From: Nocardia wallacei
GTDB lineage: Bacteria; Actinomycetota; Actinomycetes; Mycobacteriales; Mycobacteriaceae
Assembly: GCF_014466955.1 (NCBI RefSeq)
Contig: NZ_AP023396.1
Location: 7,316,001-7,380,000 of the forward strand
DNA length: 64,000 bases
Reading direction: 5' to 3'
In this document: positions 39,208 to 50,383 of the stretch, one piece after another
Layout: every line of letters starts with the position of its first letter
Numbering within the stretch: the first letter of the stretch is position 1
Made by a program: the position numbers and the translations under genes
The notes under the pieces: model-generated
Database searches by the model: none
The model's input: only the letters and a program-made list of their open reading frames with translations
Told to the model about the DNA's origin: nothing

Positions 39208-40159
39208 CCCGCCCGGCATTCCGCCCGGCCGGCGAGTGGTGGTGCGGTACCGGCTGCCGGAGGGTTATCCCGAGCGGTTCACCGATCTGATCGGCGAACT
39301 GGTGGCGCTGGATCCGCCGACCGTGCGCACCGCCGACGGCCAGACGGTGGCCATCGCCGCCGATCGCGTGGTGGCGCTGAAACCATTGGGGCCCAGGCCG
39401 ATTCGCACCCGCGAGATTCGCGCCCTGGAGGCGGCGGCCTGCGACGGCTGGCCCGGTATCGACCGCGCCCTGATCGACGGCTGGGTGCTCGCCGCCGGGC
39501 ACGGGTACACCAATCGCGCCAATTCCGCGGTGCCGGTGGGTAGTTCGGAGTCCCCGGCGCAGCTCCATCCGGAGACGCTGCGCCGCATCGGCGAGTGGTA
39601 CACCGGCCAGGGGCTGCCGCTGCAGTTGCGGCTGCCCGACCGGCTGGCTCCCGTGCCGCCCGGCTGGCGGACCTGGGGCGAGACGCGCGTACTGGCCATC
39701 GATATCGACAATTTCGTCCTGCCGCAGGGCCCGTCGATGGTGCGGGTCGACGCGAGGCCGCACGCGGGCTGGCTGGAGCTGTACCGGTTCCAGGGCGAGG
39801 ACACCGTCCCGGTGGCGCCGCCGCGGCCGGACGAGGCGGTGCTGACCGCGGTGCGCGACGGCGAGATCGGTTTCGCCGCACTGGGTCTGCCCACGGCGCT
39901 GGCGGTGGGGCGCGGCGCGGTCACCACCGCTCCGGACGGCCGCCGCTGGGTCGGGCTGACCTGCGTCGCGGTGGCCGCCCCGCACCGCCGCCACGGCTTG
40001 GGCACGCTGATCTGCGCCGAACTCGTCCGCTGGGGTCACCGGCACGGGGCAACCCACGCTTACGTGCAAGTGGCGGTGGACAATACGGGGGCACAGGCGA
40101 TGTACCGGGAGATGGGCTTCGTCGACCACCACGACTATCGCTACGCGGCCCCGGCCTGA
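39197..40159 (+). CDS. GNAT family N-acetyltransferase
   Basis: 320 residues. The first ~85 residues form a small beta-barrel-like domain ([39 protein letters not shown]). The acetyl-CoA motif is in the C terminus: [19 protein letters not shown] (R/Q-x-x-G-x-G/A) and [20 protein letters not shown]. Likely an aminoacyl or small-molecule acetyltransferase; substrate unknown. It starts inside def (11-bp overlap), and xthA follows after 32 bp. The trio def-GNAT-xthA is in the same order in mycobacteria. Confidence 0.87.
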   Translation: MTTDPPGIPPGRRVVVRYRLPEGYPERFTDLIGELVALDPPTVRTADGQTVAIAADRVVALKPLGPRPIRTREIRALEAAACDGWPGIDRALIDGWVLAAGHGYTNRANSAVPVGSSESPAQLHPETLRRIGEWYTGQGLPLQLRLPDRLAPVPPGWRTWGETRVLAIDIDNFVLPQGPSMVRVDARPHAGWLELYRFQGEDTVPVAPPRPDEAVLTAVRDGEIGFAALGLPTALAVGRGAVTTAPDGRRWVGLTCVAVAAPHRRHGLGTLICAELVRWGHRHGATHAYVQVAVDNTGAQAMYREMGFVDHHDYRYAAPA

Positions 40160-40191
40160 ACCGGGTCGCGCACAGGCAAGGAGAACATCCG

Positions 40192-41010
40192 GTGCGGTTG
40201 GCTACCTGGAACGTGAATTCGATTCGTTCCCGGCTCGATCGGGTGGTCGGCTGGCTCGATCAGGCCGATATCGACGTGCTGGCCCTCCAGGAGACCAAGT
40301 GCCGCGACGACCAGTTCCCGGCGGAACGGTTCGAGGCGGCCGGCTACGAGGTCGCGCACGTCGGATTCAGCCAGTGGAACGGGGTGGCGATCGCCTCCCG
40401 AATCGGCCTCGACGAGGTCGAGATCGCCTTCCCCGGACAGCCCGGTTTCGACAAGGACGCCGAGACGTCGCTGCTCGCCGCTCCGGTGGTGGAGGCCCGC
40501 GCCATCGGCGCCACCTGCGGCGGCGTGCGGGTGTGGAGCCTGTACGTGCCGAACGGCCGCACGCTGACCGACCCGCACTACGCCTACAAGCTGGAATGGC
40601 TTGCCGCACTGCGCGATACCGGCGCCCGCTGGCTGGCCGAGGACCCCGCCGCGCAGATCGCGCTGGTCGGCGACTGGAACATCGCGCCCACCGACGCCGA
40701 CGTCTGGTCGCCGGAGTTCTTCCGCGGCAGAACCCATGTCTCCCAACCGGAACGGGACGCCTTCAACGCCATCGCCGCGGCCGGTTTCACCGATGTGATG
40801 CGGCCCTTCGCGCCCGGCCCCGGCGTGTACACCTACTGGGACTACACGCAGTTGCGCTTTCCCCGCAAGGAGGGCATGCGCATCGACTTCATCCTCGCCT
40901 CCCCCGCGCTGGCGGCACGCACCACGGACGCCACGGTCGACCGCGAACAGCGCAAAGGCAAGGCGCCCAGCGACCATGCCCCGGTGGTCGCCGAATTCGC
41001 CGACCGATAA
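40192..41010 (+). CDS. xthA: exodeoxyribonuclease III
   Basis: 272 residues, EEP-fold AP endonuclease. Signature blocks: RLATWNVNSIRSRLDR, LQETKCRDDQFP with metal Glu, SLYVPNGR, VGDWNIAPTDADV, and the final SDHAPVVAEF with catalytic Asp-His. It cuts at abasic sites and degrades 3' ends during base excision repair. GTG 40192 is fixed by AAGGAG 8 nt upstream; the long in-frame extension overlaps the GNAT gene and is discarded. It converges with the membrane-protein gene 6 bp downstream. Confidence 0.96.
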   Translation: MRLATWNVNSIRSRLDRVVGWLDQADIDVLALQETKCRDDQFPAERFEAAGYEVAHVGFSQWNGVAIASRIGLDEVEIAFPGQPGFDKDAETSLLAAPVVEARAIGATCGGVRVWSLYVPNGRTLTDPHYAYKLEWLAALRDTGARWLAEDPAAQIALVGDWNIAPTDADVWSPEFFRGRTHVSQPERDAFNAIAAAGFTDVMRPFAPGPGVYTYWDYTQLRFPRKEGMRIDFILASPALAARTTDATVDREQRKGKAPSDHAPVVAEFADR

Positions 41011-41016
41011 CCGGGG

Positions 41017-41655
41017 TCAGGCCGGGCGGGTCTTGATGGCGTCCTGCGAGATGAACACGTCGTAGGTGCCCGCGGCGGCCACCACCGCGTTGCCGTACAC
41101 CGAGCGCACGAACGGCTTGGTGTACCAGGTGTTCTGCTGCATCTGCCGGTAGAAATCCCGGTCGTTGCCGTTGAGGAAGATGTGGTTCTGCTTGGTCGCC
41201 TCGCCGTCGAAGCGCTCGCCGAACAGGCGGCTCACCTGATAGCCGGAGTGGAAACCGAGTGTGTTCACCCAGTGCTCGAGTTCGACGATATTGGCCTGCA
41301 ACACCCACAGGTCGCCCTCGACCCGGTGCTTCTCGTGCCGGTCGTCGTGATTGCCGTCGCCGTACAGCGTCAGTTCGATATCGAGGGTGTGCGGTTGGCC
41401 GTCGACCGGCGTCGCGACCACGTGCGCGGCCTTCACCTCACCGGTCAGCCCGAGGTAGGTCTGCAGCAGGGTGGTCACCCAGAGGATGACCACCGCCACC
41501 AGCACCAGCACCAGCGCCCCGGCGCCGCGCCCGGCCAGCGCCCGCCAGCCGACCCTGCGTGCCCTCACCACCGCGCTGATCAGGAGCACCACGGCGACGA
41601 CGAAGAGCACCACCAGCAGGGCCTGGATCCAGCCGAAGCTCACCGGAAAGACCAT
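41017..41655 (-). CDS. membrane-anchored protein of unknown function
   Basis: 212 residues. Two hydrophobic helices at the N terminus (IQALLVVLFVVAVVLLISAV, ALVLVLVAVVILWVTTLLQT), then a ~140-residue soluble part: VATPVDGQPHTLDIELTLYG, VEGDLWVLQANIVELEHWVN, GYQVSRLFGERFDG, and FVRSVYGNAVVAAAGTYDVF. The mixed sheet/helix pattern suggests an extracytoplasmic domain. The start at 41655 precedes the first helix by a few residues. I do not recognise the family. Confidence 0.75.
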   Translation of the reverse strand: MVFPVSFGWIQALLVVLFVVAVVLLISAVVRARRVGWRALAGRGAGALVLVLVAVVILWVTTLLQTYLGLTGEVKAAHVVATPVDGQPHTLDIELTLYGDGNHDDRHEKHRVEGDLWVLQANIVELEHWVNTLGFHSGYQVSRLFGERFDGEATKQNHIFLNGNDRDFYRQMQQNTWYTKPFVRSVYGNAVVAAAGTYDVFISQDAIKTRPA

Positions 41656-41725
41656 GCGGTAGTTGTACCCGCAACCCCGGGCGCGCCGTAACCGTCGAAC
41701 GTGTCACGAATCGGGAACGGTGGCT

Positions 41726-43552
41726 TCAGAACGCGGCTTCGTCCAACCGCATGATGTCGTTGTCGAGGTTCTCCACCACCGCGCGCACGCCGCTCAGCAG
41801 CGGCAGCTTGTTCTTGGCGAACCACGAAGCGACGCCGATCTTTCCGGCGTAGAAGTGGCGGTCGCGCTCCGAGGGCCCGGCGTCCAGCGCGGCCTGCGCC
41901 ACCGCCGCCTGCTCGAGCAGCCGCCAGGCGATCACCAGATCGCCAGTGGCGTACAGGAATCGCACCGAGCCGAGGCCGACCTTGTAGATCTCCGCCGGAT
42001 CCTGTTGCGACGCCATCAGATACCCGGTGAGCGCGGCGGCCATCGCCTGCACGTCCGCCAGCGCCGCACCGAGCAGCTCGCGCTCGCGCTCGAGCCGGGC
42101 GTCGCCGGAGTCGGCGAACTTCTGGATGAGCCCGGCCACGTGCGCGAGCGCCGTACCCTTGTCGCGAATGATCTTGCGGAAGAAGAAGTCCTGCGCCTGG
42201 ATCGCCGTGGTGCCCTCGTACAGCGAGTCGATCTTGACGTCGCGGATGTACTGCTCGATCGGGTAGTCCTGCAGATACCCGGACCCGCCGAGGGTCTGCA
42301 GCGATTCGGTGAGCGTCTCGTAGGCGCGCTCGGATCCACAGCCCTTGACGATCGGCAGCAGCAGATCGTTGACCCGTGCCGCCAGTTCCGGGTCCGCGCC
42401 GAAGTTCGCCTGTGCCACATCATCGTTCTGGTAGGCGGCGGTGTAGAGGTAGAGCGCGCGCAGGCCCTCGGCGTAGGCCTTCTGCGTCGCCAGGCTGCGG
42501 CGCACGTCGGGGTGGTGGGTGATGGTGACGCGCGGCGCGGTCTTGTCGGTCATCTCGGTGAGGTCCGCGCCCTGCACACGGGTCTTGGCGTACTCCAGCG
42601 CGTTCAGGTATCCGGTTGACAGCGTTCCCGCCGAGAGCACACCCACCATCATCCGCGCGTTCTCGATCACCTTGAACATCTGGGCGATGCCGTTGTGCAC
42701 CTCGCCGACCAGGTAGCCGACGGCCGGTTTCGCGCCGCCGTAGGTCAGCTCGCAGGTGGGCGAGGACTTGATGCCCATCTTGTGCTCGAGGTTGGTGACG
42801 TACACGCCGTTGCGCTCGCCGAGCGCCATCGTCTCCCGGTCGAACAGGAACTTCGGCACCGCGAACAGCGACAGGCCCTTGGTGCCGGGGCCCGCGCCTT
42901 CCGGGCGCGCCAGGGTGAGATGGATGATGTTGTCGGCGGTGTCGCCGAGGTCGCCGCCGGAGATGAAGCGCTTCACGCCCTCGATGTGCCAGGTGCCGTC
43001 GGGCTGCCGGGTCGCCTTGGTGCGGCCCATGCCGACATCGGACCCGGCGTCGGGCTCGGTGAGCACCATCGTTCCGCCCCAGCGGTTCTCCCATGCGTGC
43101 CGGGCCCAGCGCTGCTGCTCCGCGGTGCCCTCGTGGAACAGCACGGTGTGCATGAGCGGACCCATGTTGAAGAAGCTCGCCGAATTGTGCGCGGCGACAA
43201 GCATTTCCTGCGTCGCCCAGACCAGGGCCGAGGGCGCGGTGACCCCGCCCATCTCCTCGGGCATGCCCAGGGCCGACCAGCCGGCCTCGTTCACCGCGGC
43301 GACGGTCTTGCGCAGCGAGTCCGGGACGATCACCGCGTGCTCGGCGGCGTCGAACTGCAGCGGGTTGCGGTCGGCATCGACGAAGGACTCGGCGACCGGG
43401 CCCTCCGCCAGCCGCAGCACCTCGGTGAGCATCCCCCGCGCGGTCTCCGTGTCCAGATCGCCGTAGGCGCCGGCGTCCAGCAGGGCCCCGATTCCCAGCA
43501 CCTCGAACAAGTTGAACTCGATATCCCGAAGGTTCGCCTTGTAGTGCGACAC
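41726..43552 (-). CDS. acyl-CoA dehydrogenase, FadE5-like
   Basis: 608 residues, the long ACAD subtype. The FAD-site motif is [20 protein letters not shown] and the substrate loop [20 protein letters not shown]; the active-site region is [20 protein letters not shown] with Glu in YEGTTAIQ. An extra C-terminal ~120 residues distinguish this subtype. It catalyses alpha,beta-dehydrogenation of acyl-CoA esters in fatty-acid oxidation. GTG 43552 is preferred with GAGGAGG 8 nt upstream; the in-frame extension to 43606 lacks a binding site. A TetR gene is divergent with a 220-bp region carrying a CGGTT-ACGC-AACCG palindrome. Confidence 0.93.
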   Translation of the reverse strand: MSHYKANLRDIEFNLFEVLGIGALLDAGAYGDLDTETARGMLTEVLRLAEGPVAESFVDADRNPLQFDAAEHAVIVPDSLRKTVAAVNEAGWSALGMPEEMGGVTAPSALVWATQEMLVAAHNSASFFNMGPLMHTVLFHEGTAEQQRWARHAWENRWGGTMVLTEPDAGSDVGMGRTKATRQPDGTWHIEGVKRFISGGDLGDTADNIIHLTLARPEGAGPGTKGLSLFAVPKFLFDRETMALGERNGVYVTNLEHKMGIKSSPTCELTYGGAKPAVGYLVGEVHNGIAQMFKVIENARMMVGVLSAGTLSTGYLNALEYAKTRVQGADLTEMTDKTAPRVTITHHPDVRRSLATQKAYAEGLRALYLYTAAYQNDDVAQANFGADPELAARVNDLLLPIVKGCGSERAYETLTESLQTLGGSGYLQDYPIEQYIRDVKIDSLYEGTTAIQAQDFFFRKIIRDKGTALAHVAGLIQKFADSGDARLERERELLGAALADVQAMAAALTGYLMASQQDPAEIYKVGLGSVRFLYATGDLVIAWRLLEQAAVAQAALDAGPSERDRHFYAGKIGVASWFAKNKLPLLSGVRAVVENLDNDIMRLDEAAF

Positions 43553-43627
43553 GGACCGGCCTCCTCGACTGGGTCGATTAGCAGCGTGTGCCGGCTCCGC
43601 GCACACGCCGTTGATGTTGTCCCTGGA

Positions 43628-43659
43628 GGTTGCCGTACGGCTGTCCGGTTACGCAACCG
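43628..43659 (+). promoter_or_regulatory. candidate TetR operator between fadE and tetR
   Basis: CGGTT-N4-AACCG (43646-43659) is a 14-bp palindrome; GGTTGC (43628-43633) and GCAACC (43653-43658) form a second, wider inverted repeat sharing its right side. It lies in the divergent promoter region of the FadE5-like and TetR genes, the usual place for such an operator. Confidence 0.5.
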
Positions 43660-43770
43660 TAGGCTGCTGCCGACGTCGCCACAGCCAACTGCCTATTTGC
43701 CAGAGATGTGCCGGATTGCGCTCGCAGCGATGCGGCAGTCGGCGGCATTCCCGCTGATATCTTGGTCCGC

Positions 43771-44391
43771 ATGGGTTCCGATTCGGCGGTGCGGCCGCGT
43801 GCGCAACATCTCGGGCCCGAACGGCGGCGGCCGCAGGTGCTCGACGCCGCCCTGCGGATCGCCGTCGAGGACGGCATCGCGGCCATCACCATCGCCGCCG
43901 TCGCCGAGCGCATGAGCGTCACCCGCCCGGTGGTCTACGCCTGCTACGCCGACCGGGTCGAACTCATCGACGCGCTGCTCCAGCGCGAGGAGTCGTATCT
44001 GATCAGCGGCATCATCGCGGCGCTGCCGCGGCGGCGGGTGGAGGCCGACGAAGAGGTGTTCGTGGAGGGCTTCCGGGCCCTGCTGGAGACGGTGGCCGCG
44101 CGGCCCGAGACCTGGAAGTTGTTGTACGGCAACCCCGATCCGGCCGTCGCGAGCTCGTTCGGGCGCGGCCGCCGCCTGGCCGTGGAGCGCTGCACCCGCC
44201 GCCTGCGCCCCACCCTGCACGCCTGGGGCACCGCCGAGGCCGAACGCAAACTCCCCGCCCTGGTCGAACTGTGGGTCTCGGCGGGCGAGGGGGCGGTTCG
44301 CACCCTGCTGACCGGCGACGGCGCCTGGACGCCGCAGGATCTGGGCGCGTTCGTCGGCGCCGCGGTGTACCGGGCCCTGCGCGACGCCTGA
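43771..44391 (+). CDS. TetR family transcriptional regulator
   Basis: 206 residues. The DNA-binding part is VLDAALRIAVEDGIAAITIA with recognition helix MSVTRPVVYACYADRVEL. The ligand domain is TetR-like with Trp/Tyr-rich helix WKLLYGNPDPAVASS. Start ATG 43771 lies 7 nt after a TATCTT box (43758-43763), so a leaderless message is likely; longer in-frame starts are less plausible. Being divergent from an acyl-CoA dehydrogenase suggests it senses an acyl-CoA or fatty acid. Confidence 0.87.
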   Translation: MGSDSAVRPRAQHLGPERRRPQVLDAALRIAVEDGIAAITIAAVAERMSVTRPVVYACYADRVELIDALLQREESYLISGIIAALPRRRVEADEEVFVEGFRALLETVAARPETWKLLYGNPDPAVASSFGRGRRLAVERCTRRLRPTLHAWGTAEAERKLPALVELWVSAGEGAVRTLLTGDGAWTPQDLGAFVGAAVYRALRDA

Positions 44392-44467
44392 GGGCGAACG
44401 ATCCGCACGGTCCGGCCGCGCGAATCGGCGGTGGCATGTACCCTCGGCCGAGACAACTGCACATGCC

Positions 44468-46232
<1,765 letters not shown>

Positions 46233-46311
46233 CACCTCCCCCGCAAGCTTCCGTCGGCCCTGTGGAGGCCGGGGTCCCGCCTGGCCCCGACTTCCCCCGG
46301 GCCGATGGAAA

Positions 46312-46371
46312 GCCATGCTCGGCAGGAGAATTCGAGCGCGGGCCATGCGCGGCAGGAGAATTCAAGCGCGG
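46312..46371 (+). repeat. two tandem copies of a 30-bp unit at a gene's 3' end
   Basis: 46312-46341 and 46342-46371 are identical at 28 of 30 positions (core GGCAGGAGAATTC). The second copy contains the stop codon and last codons of the VOC gene (minus strand), the first its duplicate. Region separates the convergent thiC and VOC genes. A weak compound hairpin, TCGGCCC (46254-46260) with GGGCCGA (46299-46305), lies between it and thiC and may act as terminator. Confidence 0.85.
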
Positions 46372-46760
46372 GCGGAGATGTGCTGGATGCCCCAGCTGTT
46401 GCCGTCCGGGTCGTCGAAGAACAGGAAGCCGACGTTGTCGAGGGATCCGTCGGGGCTCGGCGCTACCCTCTGGATGTCGCCGGGATCGAATCCGCGCTCG
46501 AGGAGTTCCTCCCGCGCCCTCGGCAGGTCGGGGACCACCAGTTGCAGGCCCTTCACCGAGCCGGGTTCCATCTTCGCGAAGCCGCGTTCCCCGATGACGA
46601 TCGAGCAGCCCGAGCCCGGCGGGGTGAGCTGGACGATGCGCGACCCGTCACCGATCGCGGTGTCGTGATCGACGGCGAAGCCGAGTTTGTCGCGGTAGAA
46701 CTCCTTGGCGCGGTCGATGTCCGCGACCGGGACGATGACTACCTCGAGTGTCCAGTTCAC
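46362..46760 (-). CDS. VOC superfamily (glyoxalase/bleomycin resistance-like) protein
   Basis: 132 residues, two beta-alpha-beta-beta-beta modules: LEVVIVPVADIDRAKEFYRD with LGFAVDHDT, and VKGLQLVVPDLPRAREELLE with GFLFFDDPDGNSWGIQHIS. The metal-site Glu/His positions are not fully conserved, so function (dioxygenase, isomerase or binding protein) is open. GTG 46760 follows AAGGGA 8 nt upstream. It is 80 bp downstream of the TetR gene on the same strand, a plausible regulatory pair. Confidence 0.88.
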   Translation of the reverse strand: MNWTLEVVIVPVADIDRAKEFYRDKLGFAVDHDTAIGDGSRIVQLTPPGSGCSIVIGERGFAKMEPGSVKGLQLVVPDLPRAREELLERGFDPGDIQRVAPSPDGSLDNVGFLFFDDPDGNSWGIQHISARA

Positions 46761-46840
46761 TGGTGTTCCCTTTCGTCTGCGTACTCCTGGCATCACTGTC
46801 GACGGTGTATCGGGGCCGAATTCATCGCCGCGACACCGGG

Positions 46841-47482
46841 TCAACCGCGCGGTCGCCAGCGGTCGGCGAATTCGCCGGGTTCCGGTGGGGGGCCGGGCAA
46901 TTCGCCCGTAGCGGCCAGGCCGTCGATCAGCAGCGCCAGCACGCGGCGGCGCAGTTGCGCGGTGCGTTCGGAGTCGGGCAGGGCGATCGCCGCGCACGAC
47001 TCCAGGATCAGGCCGAAATCCGAGGTGGTCACACTCGCGCGCAGGCGGCCGGACGCGCGGGCGCGGCGCAGGATCTCGTCGTTCAGGGTTCCGGCGCGCC
47101 GCACCTCGGGCAGGATCGACTCGTCCGGGGTGAAGGTGCCGGCCAGCCGGACGGTCAGCGAGTGCACGTCCGCGTCCACCACCCGGCGCAGGAAATCGAC
47201 CAGCACCGCCCAGTCGTCGCTCAGCTCCAGGGCCGCGGCCGCTTCCTCGTTGTAGCGGCGCAGCCCGTCGTAGCAGAGCGTGCGCAGGAGTACCTCCTTG
47301 CTCGGATAGCGGCGGTAGAGCGCGCTGATCCCCACACCCGCGCGCTCGGCGACCGCGGCGATCGGGGCGCTCGCATCGGCCAGGAACACCGCGCGAGCGG
47401 CGTCGAGAATGATCCCGTCGTTGCGGGCGGCCTGCGCCTTGCGTCCGGGCAGAGCTTTGCGGGAGTCGGCTGTCTTCGCCAT
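46841..47482 (-). CDS. TetR family transcriptional regulator
   Basis: 213 residues. IILDAARAVFLADASAPIAA and recognition helix VGISALYRRYPSKEVLLRTL are clear TetR N-terminal helices, preceded by a basic tail (KALPGRKAQAARND). ATG 47482 lies 7 nt after TACGCT (minus strand), implying a leaderless mRNA; the 13-codon longer in-frame version overlaps the palindromic operator and is not used. A perfect AACGGA-ATGA-TCCGTT palindrome 20 bp upstream is its likely operator, and may also act on thiD, which is divergent. Confidence 0.88.
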   Translation of the reverse strand: MAKTADSRKALPGRKAQAARNDGIILDAARAVFLADASAPIAAVAERAGVGISALYRRYPSKEVLLRTLCYDGLRRYNEEAAAALELSDDWAVLVDFLRRVVDADVHSLTVRLAGTFTPDESILPEVRRAGTLNDEILRRARASGRLRASVTTSDFGLILESCAAIALPDSERTAQLRRRVLALLIDGLAATGELPGPPPEPGEFADRWRPRG

Positions 47483-47501
47483 GGGCACAGCGTAGCACCG
47501 A

Positions 47502-47517
47502 AACGGAATGATCCGTT
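47502..47517. promoter_or_regulatory. palindromic operator in the tetR-thiD intergenic region
   Basis: AACGGA (47502-47507), ATGA, TCCGTT (47512-47517): a perfect 6-4-6 palindrome between the divergent TetR and thiD starts, placed in the -35/-10 spacer of the TetR gene (TACGCT about 15 bp further). Size and symmetry match TetR-family sites. Confidence 0.65.
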
Positions 47518-47565
47518 CTGAAAGTTGGCGAACCGCCCGAAACGGCCGGATCGTAGGGTGATGTC

Positions 47566-48411
47566 GTGAGATTGCTGCCATTGACTCCCGAGGGCCGGAC
47601 GCCCGTCCGCGCGCTCACCATCGCCGGAACCGATTCCGGCGGCGGCGCCGGTATCCAGGCCGACTCCCGCACCATGGCCCTGCTGGGCGTGCACGCGTGC
47701 GTCGCGGTGGCGGCGGTGACCGTGCAGAACTCGTTGGGTGTCAGCGCTTTTCACGAGATCCCGCCGCAGACCGTCGCCGATCAGGTGCGCGTCGTGGTCG
47801 GCGATATCGGCGTCGGCGCGGCCAAGACCGGGATGCTGGCCTCCACGGCGATCATCGAGGCGGTCGCCGGGGTCTGCCGCGAGGTGGGCATCGGCCGCGA
47901 CGGATCGATCCCGCTGGTGGTCGATCCGGTGGCGGCGTCCATGCACGGTGACCCGCTGCTGCACGCCTCGGCCCTGGACGCCCTGCGGCACACCCTGATT
48001 CCGCTCGCCACGGTGGTCACCCCCAACCTGGACGAGGTGCGGCTGCTCACCGGCATCGAGGTCACCGGCGACCGCACCGCGCGCAATGCCGCCGAGGCGC
48101 TGCACGACCTCGGACCGAAGTGGGCGGTGGTGAAGGGCGGGCATCTGCGTTCCTCCGACTTCAGCACCGACCTGCTGTTCGACGGCGACCAGTTCCACGA
48201 ACTGTCCGCCCCGCGCATCGAGACCGGCGACGACCACGGCGGCGGCGACACCCTCGCGGCGGCCACCGCGTGCGCGCTGGCCCACGGCTACGAGGTGCCC
48301 GAAGCGATCGCCTTCGCCAAGGAGTGGACCACCCGCTGCCTGAAGGCGGCCTATCCGCTCGGCGCTGGCCACGGCCCGGTGTCTCCACTGTGGCGACTGT
48401 CCGGAATGTGA
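47566..48411 (+). CDS. thiD: hydroxymethylpyrimidine/phosphomethylpyrimidine kinase
   Basis: 281 residues of ribokinase fold. ALTIAGTDSGGGAGIQADSR and MALLGVHACVAVAAVTVQNS are the N-terminal signatures, VVTPNLDEVRLL is the typical middle, and VVKGGHLRSSD follows. The anion hole/catalytic loop, usually GTGC, reads DDHGGGDTLAAA, so an Asp occupies the position of the catalytic Cys; a GGGD loop in this position appears typical of mycobacterial ThiD from memory. It phosphorylates HMP and HMP-P for thiamine synthesis downstream of ThiC. GTG 47566 gives a 14-residue lead before the conserved start. Divergent from TetR. Confidence 0.95.
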   Translation: MRLLPLTPEGRTPVRALTIAGTDSGGGAGIQADSRTMALLGVHACVAVAAVTVQNSLGVSAFHEIPPQTVADQVRVVVGDIGVGAAKTGMLASTAIIEAVAGVCREVGIGRDGSIPLVVDPVAASMHGDPLLHASALDALRHTLIPLATVVTPNLDEVRLLTGIEVTGDRTARNAAEALHDLGPKWAVVKGGHLRSSDFSTDLLFDGDQFHELSAPRIETGDDHGGGDTLAAATACALAHGYEVPEAIAFAKEWTTRCLKAAYPLGAGHGPVSPLWRLSGM

Positions 48412-48476
48412 CCCTTCCCGAAGTTCCGGATGGAGAAGTGACAGTAGTTGTCCTAATCCCCGTCGATACTTCTCTT

Positions 48477-48974
48477 ATGAGCAACAACGAACAGCCGGCC
48501 CAGCAGGAAATCACCTCCTACGACGACCCGGACGCGCCGTGGAACCAACTGCACACCGATGCGGACATCGCGAACTGGAACGCCCCCGTCATCGACGAGT
48601 TCCGCGCCAACGACGGCAAGGTCGGCGGCGCGTACGAAGGCGCGACCCTGCTGCTGCTCACTACCACCGGCGCGAAAAGCGGTAAGCCGCATACGGTTCC
48701 GCTGGGCGTGATGTATCGCGGCGACACCATGTACGTGAGCTCGTTCGTCGAGGACCGTTATCCGGCGTGGTGGCACAACATCAAGGCCGAGCCCCGGGTC
48801 ACCATCGAGCTGGGTGGCAAGACCTACAGCGGCCGCGGGCGGGTACTGGAAGGCCCCGCCTACGACGAGTTCGCGGCCTGGGTACTGGCCGAGAACCCGT
48901 TGCTCGCCGACTTCCAGTCCAAGACCGATCGGCCGATGCCGCTGGTCGTTCTGGAACTCGGCGATGTGATCTGA
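48477..48974 (+). CDS. deazaflavin (F420)-dependent nitroreductase family protein
   Basis: 165 residues, split beta-barrel of the DDN/FDOR family: LLLLTTTGAKSGKPHTVPLG is the cofactor-phosphate-binding motif, PAWWHNIKAEPRVTIELGGK the typical W-x-x-N-x-x-x-x-P block. Members use F420H2 to reduce nitro compounds, quinones or lipids. The N-terminal ~40 residues (PDAPWNQLHTDADIANWNAP) are unusual but seen in actinobacterial members. The ATG at 48477 is 6 nt after a GATACT box, suggesting a leaderless transcript; upstream in-frame codons overlap thiD and are discarded. Confidence 0.88.
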   Translation: MSNNEQPAQQEITSYDDPDAPWNQLHTDADIANWNAPVIDEFRANDGKVGGAYEGATLLLLTTTGAKSGKPHTVPLGVMYRGDTMYVSSFVEDRYPAWWHNIKAEPRVTIELGGKTYSGRGRVLEGPAYDEFAAWVLAENPLLADFQSKTDRPMPLVVLELGDVI

Positions 48975-49059
48975 GGGCGCGCGGCGCGCCCCGGCGCTCC
49001 CAGGAACCTCCCAGGGCGGGCGCAGCCGTGCCGCAGGCTGGTGGCCGATCTTCGATGTC

Positions 49060-50343
49060 ATGACCGACACAGCGACGGCCGCTCCGGCGGCGGAACCGGC
49101 CGGTGCTCTGGTGACACCGGTACTGGACGTGGTGATTCCCGTCTACAACGAAGAACGCGACCTCGGGGTGTGCGTGCGGCGGCTGCACGCCTTCCTGGGG
49201 GCCGGATTCCCGTTCTCGGCGCGAATCACCATCGCCGACAACGCATCCACCGACAGCACGCTGCAGGTCGCGCACCTGCTGGCGGACGAACTCGAGGAGG
49301 TGCGGGTGGTCCATCTGGACCGCAGGGGCCGGGGCCGCGCGCTGCGCGCGGTGTGGGAGGCCTCCGACGCGCAGGTCGTCGCCTACATGGATGTGGACCT
49401 GTCGACGGATCTCAACGCCCTGCTCCCGCTGGTGGCGCCCCTGGTGTCCGGGCATTCGGATCTGGCCATCGGCACCCGGCTGGCGAAGTCGTCGCGGGTG
49501 GTGCGCGGGCCCAAGCGCGAGTTCATCTCCCGCTGCTACAACCTGATCCTGCGGGCGTCGCTGCAGGCTCGATTCTCCGACGCCCAGTGCGGATTCAAGG
49601 CCATGCGCACCGATGTCGCGCGCCGGGTGCTGCCGCTGGTGCAGGACGGCGAATGGTTCTTCGACACCGAGCTGCTGGTGATCGCCGAGCGGGCCGGGCT
49701 GCGCATCCACGAGGTGCCGGTCGACTGGATCGACGACCCGGACAGCCGCGTCGACATCGTCGACACCGCCCGCAAGGATCTGCTGGGCGTGTGGCGGGTG
49801 GGCCGGGGCCTGGCCACCGGCGCCCTGCCGATCAACGAGCTGCGGGCGGCGATCGGCCGCGAGCCGCTGGTGGACGGCGTCCCGCTGGGGATGGTGGGCC
49901 AGCTGGTGCGATTCGCCATCATCGGGGTGGCCTCCACGCTGGCCTACATGCTGCTGTATGTGATCCTGCAGCCGTTCGCGGGCCCGCAGGCGGCGAATTT
50001 CCTGGCGCTGCTGCTCACGGCGATCGCCAACACCGCCGCGAACCGAGCCTTCACCTTCGGCGTGCGCGGTTCGAATTCGGTTGTGTCACATCACATTCAG
50101 GGCCTGCTGATCTTCGCCTTCGCCTGGCTGCTGACCGGCGGCTCCCTGTTCGCGCTGCACCGCTGGGCGCCCGACGCGCCGGTGCATCTGGAACTGGTCG
50201 TCCTCGTGGTGGCCAATGCCGTGGCCACGCTGTCGCGTTTCGTCGCACTGCGCTGGGTCTTCCGCAACGCGGTGACCGGAAGCGGCACCACACCTACAGC
50301 GGAACTACTTGCGCCGCAGGTGAATTCGAACACGAACCGATGA
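49060..50343 (+). CDS. glycosyltransferase family 2 (dolichol-phosphate mannosyltransferase-like) with GtrA domain
   Basis: 427 residues. GT2 domain at ~20-250: DVVIPVYNEERDLGVCVRRL, IADNASTDSTLQVAHLLADE, YMDVDLSTDLNALLP (DxD) and FSDAQCGFKAMRTDVARRVL. After ~285 a GtrA-like membrane domain has four helices (RFAIIGVASTLAYMLLYVIL, FLALLLTAIANTAANRAFTF). The fusion makes polyprenyl-phosphate sugars in the membrane, either for cell-wall arabinogalactan/lipoarabinomannan or protein mannosylation. ATG 49060 has no obvious strong RBS but conserved GT2 length fits. No partner glycosyltransferases adjoin. Confidence 0.9.
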   Translation: MTDTATAAPAAEPAGALVTPVLDVVIPVYNEERDLGVCVRRLHAFLGAGFPFSARITIADNASTDSTLQVAHLLADELEEVRVVHLDRRGRGRALRAVWEASDAQVVAYMDVDLSTDLNALLPLVAPLVSGHSDLAIGTRLAKSSRVVRGPKREFISRCYNLILRASLQARFSDAQCGFKAMRTDVARRVLPLVQDGEWFFDTELLVIAERAGLRIHEVPVDWIDDPDSRVDIVDTARKDLLGVWRVGRGLATGALPINELRAAIGREPLVDGVPLGMVGQLVRFAIIGVASTLAYMLLYVILQPFAGPQAANFLALLLTAIANTAANRAFTFGVRGSNSVVSHHIQGLLIFAFAWLLTGGSLFALHRWAPDAPVHLELVVLVVANAVATLSRFVALRWVFRNAVTGSGTTPTAELLAPQVNSNTNR

Positions 50344-50383
50344 CGGCTGTGCCCGCCGCGACGGCGGGCACGGTCACCGGCGG

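Noticed and set aside
46233..46311. Clear intrinsic terminator between thiC and the VOC gene
   Set aside because: Only a weak compound hairpin (TCGGCCC/GGGCCGA) without a U-tract; left as a possibility in the repeat entry.
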